Below, piece after piece: positions 55,493-64,000 of a stretch of DNA of 64,000 bases. Each line of letters starts with the position of its first letter. Position 1 is the stretch's first letter. The stretch covers positions 844,260 to 908,259 of the forward strand of contig JAHLKI010000010.1 of NCBI GenBank assembly GCA_025602905.1, read 5' to 3'. The notes beneath the pieces are model-generated. The model did no database searches and was not told the origin of the DNA. It saw only the letters and a program-made list of their open reading frames with translations. This stretch comes from Phlyctochytrium arcticum. Taxonomy: Eukaryota > Chytridiomycota > Chytridiomycetes > Chytridiales > Chytridiaceae. The position numbers and the translations under genes were made by a program.

Positions 55493-58400
55493 ATGACATC
55501 CTCCTACACACATACTCTCATCAACAAAATGCCTGAGGGCCCCGCCAATCAAGGCGCAACATCCCAGCCAGATGACGGAGACATTGATGATGCCCATCAT
55601 GGGGATGAGCCTGTTGTCCGAGGAAACTTTCCTACTTACAACGAACTACTTCGTTTGGTCTACACAGGAGTCGACGCAACAGGCCCCGAACTCAGTGCCA
55701 ACGAACGAGCCGAACGACAAGCGCTGGAAAAGACAGCAGCAAGAAATTGGAACTTGAAAAATGAAAACACCCAAAAAACTTACTTTCCAAAAGTCCAAAT
55801 GTGGAACCGCTGGTGTGAGCGGAACGCACCAATGGGCAATCCTGATTCAGACTACGGAAATTACCTTGTTTATCCTGAACGTGCCCACCTTTTCCTTGTC
55901 CAATGCATCATTCCGATGGGCAATACCAAATCTAACTGGATTCGAGAGGAAGAAGATGCAACAGAGGAAGAAGGTCCGGCAAAGAAGAAGAAGAAGGCAA
56001 GCCGAAAAGGGGTAAGCATCTCTCATTTACTTTCAACTCCATCCTACATATTGACAACTTTGATTTGCAGAAAGAGCCTGTCTACCAGCTGCCCGATTAC
56101 CCATTCCCTAATGAAGCAAACGGTTTTGTTTATACTTACAAAAGCCGACAGTACCGCTCTTATGGCTCCGACGGATTTGTTGCAACTGGGGAGCGCAATC
56201 TCAATTCCTATGTCAATGCATTGAAATGGCTGCAAGATGAACAGAAGCGGCTCAAGTTCTTTGGGTAAGTGATCCTACACTACGTTAATCACGCAGCCAT
56301 CCCCTTATTGACCTCTTTTTGGGATGTAGGGAAAACGAAAACCCAGCCAACCCCCGCGACCTGGTTAAACCATTGATGTCCCAGCTCATCCGTAGTCAAG
56401 AATCTTTCCGTCGCTCCCAATATCGTGACAAAGGAATCGGGACACATTTAGACTCGTACAGTACCCTGGAACATCGCAGTCTGTACGCACATTGGCGAAA
56501 TTTCAATAGCATGCTCGGGCTACGCAATCTGGCCATGTTCGCGCTCCAACATTCCCTCATGCAGAGAGGGCAATTTGTACGGATGCTGCAGCTCTCCGAC
56601 ATGTGGTTTGACGAGGCAGAGGATGAGGGGTTTTCCGAATGCGCCGTAATGGGATGCACGACGCGTCAGTCAAAAACCAACCAATGCGGCAAGACAATTG
56701 TACTCGGCGCAATTCGCCATATCGATGTTGAGCTGTGTACCGTGTCGGCCGTTGCATTCTACTTTTTTTGGAGATGGCACATTGATGGCGAGAAGGAGAT
56801 TGACTTTGAAGAGAACTGTAGGTGGTATGACATGTTTTTCATCAAGGTATGTATTGCCCCACGAGCCTGAGATTTTATAATGGCTCAAGGTTCATGTTAC
56901 AGGTCGATGAGGCACACCAAGCAATTTCTCGAAAGCGTAAGCGAAAGACTCCTACCTCCACCCGTTCCGCTTCCAACCGCCCCACCGCCAACGTGCCTAC
57001 TGAACCCAACTCCACCCCATCCAACCAGTCATCATCACAACCTTCTTCCTCCACAACCCCGCCCCAGCCCCCAACCCCGCCTCAGCGCGCACCGCAAAAG
57101 AACTCTGACTGCGTTCATGAACGGTTTTGAAGGCGAGGACGACGTGGTCGGCGGACGAGAAGCCATCACCCTCAACACCCACTACCGTATCTTTCAAGAG
57201 GCTATTAGAGCCTGCAAGATCAACGTTAGCAAAGTGACGCACGTCACGCGTGCAGTATCTGCCCGTATGGCCGAGAAGGCGGGTGCTGACTCGGATCAAA
57301 CGGCACGAATGGGAACATGGGCACGCGACGCCAAAAACAATCATTATACTATCGACTATCCGCGGGAACCGATGCGAGCCTTGGCCGGATTTGCTGCTGA
57401 GGGCGGTCAGTTTTTTATCCCTCGTGCCAACCGTGAACCGCCCCTCGAAATTCAGAATCAAATTTTTCCGTGGTTGGATAAGTGGGATGGCAAGTTGACT
57501 GACATTGCTGCTAGTAAGTTGGAAAAAAACGCTTTACACGTCAGTCTTCACGTACCTTGCCTGAACCTACAATTCAGCGAAATTTGTCCTACTTCTAAAG
57601 AACTTCAGAAAGATCATCTTGCAGGACGCCCCTTTTCTCATGCAATCGTTCCCAAACCACCCAGTCTTTACTCACGAAATATTTCGCCTCCCTGCATTTA
57701 CAATCTTTGCAGACGATCTGCGTGCGTCAGCTGTGGATGCGGTTAACCCGGCCCGTACTTCCATCCATGTGGTCGCGCCGATAATTGCCGATCAAATGAA
57801 GGTGCAACAGGCCCAGACGTCCGCGTTAGCAGCGACATTGAAGAGCATGAGTATCAGTGCCGCAAAGGATCGCGAGACTCTGGATGTAGGAATGACTCAG
57901 TAAGTGATCTACTTGAGTACGACCGGATATGACAGTACAACTTTATTTATTCGCGACTTATTTCTACTAGATTGCGGGATATGCAGCGGCAGCTGCAAGT
58001 TACCAGTCTGGCCGTTCATAACCAAGTCCGTACCTTGAATCAAGGCGTTGCCGACTATGCCAAGACTGCAGGGATGTTCAGGACCAACAAGGCGCTGCGA
58101 GTCTCTCAGTTTTGTCCGCTCTGACCCCTGCCTTCATTGCTCTTGCCGCCACCTTAGAGTCACTGCAACTCAACCGCCCAATCACGGGAACTACCCTCTC
58201 ACCACCCACCAACAGCACGCAGCGTCTTCGCCAAGTTGCCCCTGCCTCCGCTTCCCCCGCTACGAACACTACCGCTACGCGAGGCAGGTCTGTGGCCCCT
58301 TCACCTGAAGCCGACCCTGCCGCAAATGGAGCTACCTCAGAGGATGGACATGCCCTCCCAACACGGTATGAACTCTCTTCCGTGGTCAAGACAGTGCCTG

Positions 58401-58744
58401 ATGCGTGGAGAGAGTATGATCAAGGTATCCACGGTGGACCGGCCATCAAGCGGTTGAATGAAGTGCGTGGTACCTCTTGGCGATCCGTCAAAAAGGTTAA
58501 GGTAGCGTATTGTCGTAGATTGGTGCTGTTCAACGCTATTTTGCAGGCAGCAAAGGACCGTGATATGCCTGAAGCGGATGTTGCTGCAGAGTTCGAGTGT
58601 AGAAGAATTGACGCCAAGCAAACCCTGTCTGTTTTCATCGCATCGTTGAAAAATCCCCCCCCCCCCAAGCAGCTCGTAGATTTCCGCCATTTAAACATCG
58701 TCTTTCTCTCTCAGTTTTTTTTTTATCTTTGTAGTTTTCGGTAG
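55493..58744 (+). pseudogene. Crypton-type tyrosine recombinase with GCR1_C-like C-terminus, frameshifted
   Basis: Recognisable exons: 55493-56011, 56071-56264, 56330-56846, 56903-about 57513, 57577-57899 and 57971-58744. The recombinase core has a first Arg in CTTRQSKTNQCGKT, then HVTR (the H-X2-R motif at about 57240-57251) and NNHYTIDYPREPMRALAGF with the candidate Tyr nucleophile. The following IFPWLDKWD and NFRKIILQDAPFLMQSFP match the Ndc10/CBF3 domain-2 style of fungal Cryptons. The C-terminus (VPDAWREYDQGIHGGPAIKR, then WRSVKKVKVAYCRR) is a GCR1_C-type DNA-binding domain. Two breaks: the Pro-rich linker after VDEAHQAISRKRKRK is in a different frame from the catalytic region (between 56903 and 57130), and one base is missing near 58070. 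Cryptons carry no TIRs and none were seen. The catalytic motifs themselves are intact. Confidence 0.82.
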
Positions 58745-59320
58745 AGCAGATTTAGTTCAGAATATATAGTGTTTTGTTTGGCAGTTGACTCCTTTTAATA
58801 ATTTGATTTGGTCGGAAACAGTTCACTCTTTTTAATATGATTTGGTCAGAAACCCTTCTAGGCGAGTCTTGCCGCAAGGAATCATCACAAGAGCTTAAAA
58901 TTGCACAATCAAATTTAACAATTATTACCGGTCTCAGAACGTCAGGCCGAGCGCACTGCCTGGGGATGTATTTTTTTATGAGACTTTGGTGCAGGAAATT
59001 GTGTTGTTGAAGTTTGCGCTCGCGGGTTTCTGCGAACCCAGTGTTTGCCGGATCTTCGGGCCGACGCGGTTTCTTCAATTGCAGGGACTAGTTGCTGGAT
59101 TACTGATCATGTGACTACAACAGCGTCGCGACCCAGCACACAACTGCCTTTTTCACTGAAATGGATTGCACAGCCACCTGACCTACCGGATCTTTTCCCT
59201 GGACGTTTTTCTGAAGGCAAGTCCATTATTAGAAACCTCCCAGACAAGCAGCCAAATATGACTGGTATCCTTCTATATTGATTAAAGTTTATGCTGTAGC
59301 AGCCAGGGACCCAAAACAAT
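58745..59320. other. Spacer with a short direct repeat, left flank of the Harbinger
   Basis: ATTTGATTTGGTCGGAAAC at about 58801-58821 is repeated as ATATGATTTGGTCAGAAAC at about 58836-58855. The frame at 59045-59281 has no family features. The last three bases, AAT, are the left target duplication of the Harbinger element. Confidence 0.5.
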
Positions 59321-59347
59321 AGGGGGTTTCAAAATCAGAATTGAGGC
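59321..59347 (+). repeat. Left TIR of the Harbinger element
   Basis: 27 bp, an exact reverse complement of 61093-61119. It runs into a 23-bp perfect palindrome at 59341-59363. Confidence 0.95.
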
Positions 59348-59603
59348 TCAAGTTGAGCCTCAAGTCTTGAACGTTACACCGGTTTGAATCCAGGTGTCAC
59401 AGGCCCCTCCATTTGGTGTAGCTTTAGTTTACTAGTAAAATCGCCAGAGTTGAGCTGCGCAGCACAACTTGAAAAAAGGGCCGCCAGGCACGCATTTTGC
59501 TCTCAAGTTGAGCCTGTCGCGCGTTTTACACCCATTTCGCGACATCATCTCTCATCCATCTCCATCTCAAAATCCACACACTTTCCTCTCAAACAACACC
59601 AAA

Positions 59604-60932
59604 ATGCCCCGCAAAAGCAAGCGACAGCAGACGATAGAACAAATCGAAGATCTCGCTCTCGCCAATGTCTTAGCCGAAGCACTTACGATCGAGCCAGAAA
59701 GCGACGACTCGCTTTCGAGCGACGAAGATGGCAACTCCAGTGGCGAGGATAGTCTGGGGTTGGATGATGACAACTGCCAACCAATGGACGTCATCCCCGC
59801 TGTGCTCGGCGCCCTTCAAAATGCCCGGTACTTGTATGAGCGGCCGCGAGTTCCAAAGCAATCGTTCCTACCGCTACTGGACCAGCTGGATGCCGGCCGG
59901 TTCTGAAACGAAATCCGATGTTCGCGTGAGACGTTTCATGTGTTGGCCGACATGCTTAGGACCAATCCTGTATTCTATGCAGACGGCCCGACGAAGCAGG
60001 CGCCCGTGGAGCTCCAACTGATGGTGGCCTTGTCGCGCTTTGCTCAAAGCGGAAACGGCGCTCGTATCGCGAGGCTGTCCAGGATGTGGGGGGTCTCGGA
60101 AGGGTCCATCTGGAATTACACCAGAAGAGTAATCACCGCGCTTCTGGGGCTTGCACCCCAGTGGTTGCGGTGGCCCACTCCCGAAGAAAAAGCCCGTTGC
60201 AAAGCCTCGATTAGACGGAAGTCAGGATTTCCTGACTGCATTGGGTTCGTAGACGGAACCCTTATTCCGCTTTACGAGAAACCCATCCGGGACGGCGAGG
60301 CTTATTATACTCGAAAGTCGAGGTATTCACTTTCCCTGATGGTCGTATGTGATGATCAGAAGACAATTACCAGCATCTTTACCGGATGTCCTGGATCATA
60401 TCACGACAGCCGAGTGTTTAAGAGCTCGGAATTGTACACCAACCAAGCCCGGCACTTCTCGGGGGAGGAGTACATTGTCGGTGATTCGGCTTACCAGTGC
60501 ACCCCCACCGTCATCGCATCCTACAAAAAGCCTGCTGCCAACCTAGCAGAAAACAAGGCCTTCAATTACGCGGTTGCGAAGCTGCGGGTCGTCAACGAGA
60601 ATTGTATTGGCCTGCTGAAAGGGAAGTTCCAGAGCTTGAAAGCGCTCCGTGTCATGCTCTGGGATGCAGACAGCTGTGCCCTCGCGGAAGGTTGGATTTC
60701 CGCGTGCTGTGTCCTTCACAACATTCTGTTGCAGGTAGATGAGACCTACGACAACGACGAATTCGCTGCCCAAGAAGACGCAGATCAGGCAGGGGATGGC
60801 GGGGTGGACGACGACGAGAGCGATGGCTGGAATAAGCGCGAGCTCGTGAAGCAGGATGTAGCGATGTGGGAATTGGCCAGACGACAACGTTCATCATTTC
60901 ATGCCATGGACATCCTGCATGATCCTGCATGA
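59604..60932 (+). pseudogene. Harbinger DDE_Tnp_4 transposase with one in-frame TGA
   Basis: One uninterrupted reading frame of 443 codons from ATG 59604 to 60932 except for a single TGA at 59904-59906 (codon 101). The acidic N-terminal part up to LLDQLDAGRF continues after the stop as NEIRCSRETFHVLADML, the family's DR.FR.SR..F block, so the stop most likely replaced an Arg codon (CGA to TGA). Helix-turn-helix: ARIARLSRMWGVSEGSIWNY. Catalytic triad intact: FVDGT (D217), YHDSRV (D268) and NENCIGLLKGKF (E332), with GDSAY between. Known role: cuts and pastes the element at TIRs. No intron is needed. Translation from a downstream start would still give the entire catalytic domain. Confidence 0.9.
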
Positions 60933-61092
60933 CAGCCAAACTCAGCCTTCAAGGTTGTTCAAGTTGACAGCCATGACATCGCAGCCAGATTTGCGGATGA
61001 CATCGCCTGTACTACCAACAATATACCCTTATGGGGAAATAGCTAGGGCTCGGAGCTGGTTCGAGTGCCTCAACTTGAGCACGCAAGTTGAG

Positions 61093-61119
61093 GCCTCAAT
61101 TCTGATTTTGAAACCCCCT
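61093..61119 (-). repeat. Right TIR of the Harbinger element
   Basis: 27 bp, exact match to the left TIR. Just inside it a palindrome, GCCTCAACTT...AAGTTGAGGC, occupies 61067-61094. Confidence 0.95.
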
Positions 61120-61329
61120 AATACCGAAAGTGTAGAGTTTTGAGGCATTTTGGGATAGCAAATAGGAGGCCCCCAGCCTATGAACGGTTGTAGAAAAAAT
61201 GTGTCCCGGTGGAATTGGCTGAAAATGATGTATATTGTTCTCTTATATGTGTTATAGGATATTTGATGAGCTCAAGGCTGTGAGTGGGGTGGATATGGTG
61301 CTTGACAGTGATATCGTTCTGGGCTTATA

Positions 61330-63148
61330 TCAATGACATGAAAATGTGCTGAAGAGTACAATGAACACTAACCATAATTCTTCAGTAATCTCCACATCTT
61401 CTTCTTCTTCTCTAACGAAATCTTTTTCGTCGAGCGGAATTGTCAGGTTGTGCATCCACCATATAAAGTTTTGCTCCACGATATGTTGTTGGAGATGAGA
61501 ACAAATGCCCCCATCCAGAACGGAACATTTGGCATGCGGGTGTGCCGAGCCGACCATTGGGTTCTCGAACACTGACTCTTTTGTAAAAAAATCATTCTTC
61601 TTCTTATTTGCGGTCTTGCCGTTGTTGGTGATATCTTCTAATGGGACCCGCTTCTCTTCAATGGCAGAAAAGCTGCTGATATCGGTGTCAAGGTTGAGGG
61701 AAACCTTTTTATCACCCCACAATGCAAGTGGGAGAAGTCTTTCGCAAAAAGTGACAATGATGGTAGGTGCTGGATTCATGAATGTGGCAATCTTGGTGTT
61801 AGCCCTCTTCCGCTTTTTTCCCACAGACGCGGACTCTGAATCACTTTGCTCAGGGGCGACCTTGTACCGGACCTGATATCCGCGGACCTTTTTCTTGGAA
61901 GCGGAATGGGAGAATATCATCTCGCCATGGATATATATATTGTCGGAGTTAACCACCAGCTTTTGGAACATGCTGAGGAGAGCAGCGGACATGATTGTGA
62001 GATGGCGGTCGTAATACAAGTCTCGAGGAGTCAGCACTCGCCGGGACGAGTGGATACTGAATCTGCCTTGTAGATGGGCGCCAGGTGTCCGCCGCTTCCT
62101 GTCTTCTCGCTTCTGCTTGGCAACTTGAGCCAAAAAGGACCTGGCGCTAAGGTTTCGGTTGGCGGAGAGAAAGAGGGTTTTAAGGGTTGCAGCCGATTCA
62201 GAGTCGTGGGGTCTGATGGAAGCTCGGAGCAATGAGTGAAACACTTCCAAGTCTTCCGAACTTGCCAACGGAAGCTTGCTTTGGAACGCCCTCAACAAGT
62301 CCGGATCGCCACGAGACTCGATGTCTTGGATTACCGAGAGTATGTGAACTACAATTGTGACGTAGTTCTTTTTCCGGTATCGAATGAATACGGGCAACAG
62401 GCGCTGCATGACTTCTTTGTAGAGAGAGACATTGCCAGCGGCCATGGCTGTTGCCGCATCCAAAACTAGCGGCAACTCTTCATCAAACAGCCGAACAAGC
62501 GACTGGGTGGCAACCTGTTGAAAGGGGGGTAATTCCTTTTGGCTGTTCTTCACTAGCGCTATGATTGCCACTCTGTTCTTCTTCCAGGCCAAGAAAGCCA
62601 TCGTCAGCAGCATCATTCGCCGCACGGGCCGGAGCTTGACCAATTGAACGGCAAACCCTGGAAAAGCTGCAGACCAGATGGGCATAAAAATAGCAAAGTT
62701 ATGTTCGATTAATGCTGTGAAACAAAACAGGTCAGTTAATAACGTTCATGTCAGAGCAAAACACAAACTCACTCACCCTGCTGCGCATTGAGAGCGATAT
62801 GCATTCCATCCGGCCAAGGAAAGAGCAGATCCTTCAGCCATTTGTGGTCTTGGGTCATTGGTGTACGACTTTGGGCCCACAAGAATTTCATGACATTTCG
62901 CCAAACATAAAAGTCTTCAACTATCCAGACAACTCCGTCCTTGTAATGCTTTACAAACTTGCTGACGTCAACCATTAGAACTTTGAGGTCTTCAGCAGAT
63001 TTCATCCGGTTCGGAACTGCGCCAAAAATGTGGAATCGTTTGAGTTCGGCGGCGGTAGTCGACATGTCAAATCTATATAATGATCGAAACTTTGGGTTGC
63101 TGACAAGTCGATCTCCGTACGAAGTGGACGCGATGGTAGCATTGTGAC
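61330..63148 (-). pseudogene. 5'-truncated second copy of the unclassified transposase-like family
   Basis: Minus strand, two exons, about 63148-62777 and 62714-61330, with a 62-bp GTGAGT...CACAG intron. It shares, in the same order as the 906-residue protein at 52135-54960, NRMKSAEDLKVLMVD, VEDFYVWRNVMKFL, WPDGMHIALNAQQALIEH, YRKKNYVTIVVHIL, SSEDLEVFHSLLRASIR, VPLEDITN and a terminal Cys/His cluster (AKCSVLDGGICSH). It lacks the N-terminal zinc finger and the IDDFHW region: the open frame runs back (SYGDRLVSNPKFRSLYRFDM) and stops at a perfect palindrome at 63143-63195. Identity to the first copy is low, so this is another subfamily and not a recent duplicate. The last residues (LWLVFIVLFSTFSCH) may be read-through past a true end or splice. 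Confidence 0.7.
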
Positions 63149-63195
63149 AGTGCGTTGTTCATAAACCAACGGTTTATGAACAACGCACTGTCACA
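63143..63195. repeat. Perfect palindrome, 25-bp arms, 3-base loop
   Basis: Arms 63143-63167 and 63171-63195 are exact reverse complements with loop AAC. It opens TGTGACAGTGCGTTGTTCAT. It sits at the break point of the truncated transposase-like gene. It could be the fused ends of a transposon, a hairpin insertion or a cruciform-prone site. Confidence 0.93.
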
Positions 63196-64000
63196 GGGGG
63201 GTTTTACATTAATAAGGAATAAACCATGGTTTACTATGATTAGGGCTTTTTGGCATCTTTAGGCTCTCAAAAACACGCATTTTTCGACATTCCCGTTACA
63301 CAGCATACCACAAGATAATCCCTGGTTTACACAGGATTAAAAATAATCCTCTCCATAATCCAACAATCGGGTCAACATTCACAAACCGAATCATCTCGCT
63401 CCACAATTCATCGACTGAAGCCGCTGCCTTCGGCACTACGGGAATTCCAATTCCAATCACAAAAACATAAAACAATCCGTTCGGATTACCCGACCTTACT
63501 CCCATCTGGAGATCATCAAGAGGATCAAGATCATCAGTCACAAATTGTTTCTAGGTTTTTATGGACTTTGCAGAAATTCCCTAAATTGTAGCATCTTCAG
63601 CCCATCTATCAAGACCAAGATCATCAGGAGTATCAAGATCTGCAGGATCATCAGTTTTTCCCCCTCCTTCAAAACTCACAAATTTTTCTAGATTTTATGG
63701 ACTTGGCCAAAATTGCCCAAATTTCACTGAAGTTTGGATATAGTACCAAACTTCCCACATTTCCTCCTTATACATTCTCCATCATTCATTCTCGGCTTTT
63801 CTGGATATTGTACCTCTACATTGGGTGTAGAAGCAAACTACCAAATTATCTGTTGAATGCCAAATTTCATCGACTTCGTCATTGTGCAAAACTGACATTA
63901 GGATACGACAATGCCGCTTTTGCACAATGACGAAGTCGATGTTGCGTTGATGGAAATGGAAGGGGGGAAATGAAAAGACGCTCCACAGCACCTCTCCAAT
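63196..64000. other. AT-rich 3' flank with degenerate direct repeats
   Basis: No gene. A stretch at 63540-63590 (CACAAATTGTTTCTAGG, then ATGGACTT) recurs at 63677-63727, period about 137 bp, with AGATCATCA-type short repeats between and before (63507-63540, 63610-63650). A small palindrome TAAACCATGGTTTA is at 63220-63233. A perfect hairpin at 63868-63941 is listed separately. Confidence 0.6.
63868..63941. repeat. Perfect inverted repeat, 24-bp arms, 26-base loop
   Basis: Arms 63868-63891 and 63918-63941 are exact reverse complements (CATCGACTTCGTCATTGTGC opens arm 1). The dimensions resemble a small-RNA hairpin precursor or a tiny foldback element. Pairing stops abruptly outside the arms. 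Confidence 0.9.

Larger units (their letters stand above)
59321..61119 (+). mobile_element. PIF/Harbinger element, 1799 bp, perfect 27-bp TIRs
   Basis: Left TIR 59321-59347 and right TIR 61093-61119 are exact reverse complements, both opening AGGGGGTTTCAAAATCAG. Flanks carry AAT at 59318-59320 and 61120-61122, a 3-bp duplication as expected for PIF/Harbinger; a 2-bp TA duplication with TIRs two bases shorter is an alternative reading. Subterminal palindromes built on CTCAAGTTGAG or CTCAACTTGAG occur at 59347-59357, 59502-59512 and 61070-61080. Only one gene, the DDE transposase, is present; the Myb-like partner of two-gene Harbingers is absent. Confidence 0.92.

Overview
The window reads as nuclear DNA of an early-diverging, probably zoosporic (chytrid-like) fungus. 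Seen directly: genes of up to twelve exons split by short introns (about 50-75 bp, mostly GTAAG/GTATG donors and TAG/CAG acceptors), no operons, and fungal gene families. The lineage is inferred from a cAMP-receptor-like GPCR and from a BRE/BABAM2 gene, which is absent from the familiar yeast models, found beside fungal-type Crypton, MULE and Harbinger elements. I cannot name the species.

Layout. 0.5-38.7 kb is gene space: an F-box/WD40 protein (512-1719, 5' end not found), NBAS/Sec39 (2335-7751, minus), a small acidic protein (8224-8517), a membrane-anchored PAM2/RG/CCCH-finger protein (9224-10618, minus), a Pro-rich TPR protein (12049-15587, minus), a two-helix membrane protein (16166-17533), a Yop1/REEP protein (19007-19620), a multipass protein with a large lumenal domain (21045-23183), a PQ-loop transporter-like protein (23280-24538, minus), a secreted repeat protein (26106-26831), a GPCR (28220-29751), glycogen branching enzyme (30410-33224), a derlin (33421-34347, minus), BRE/BABAM2 (34625-36187) and a secreted Cys-containing protein (37642-38704). 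38.7-45.3 kb is gene-poor and built of tandem repeats. A CBM21 glycogen-targeting PP1 subunit follows (45306-47297, minus).

48.6-63.2 kb is a transposon cluster: a MULE with SWIM/zinc-knuckle transposase, an unclassified zinc-finger transposase-like protein (52135-54960), a decayed Crypton tyrosine recombinase with a GCR1_C-like tail, a PIF/Harbinger element with perfect 27-bp inverted repeats and one in-frame stop, and a 5'-truncated divergent relative of the unclassified protein (61330-63148, minus). The last 800 bp hold two perfect hairpins and AT-rich repeats.

Themes. Three genes serve the early secretory pathway or ER (NBAS/Sec39 tethering, Yop1/REEP shaping, derlin ERAD). Two serve glycogen (branching enzyme and the PP1 targeting subunit). 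Most exon joins were worked out by hand from reading frame, splice signals and family conservation; where total exon length came out as a whole number of codons this is stated.
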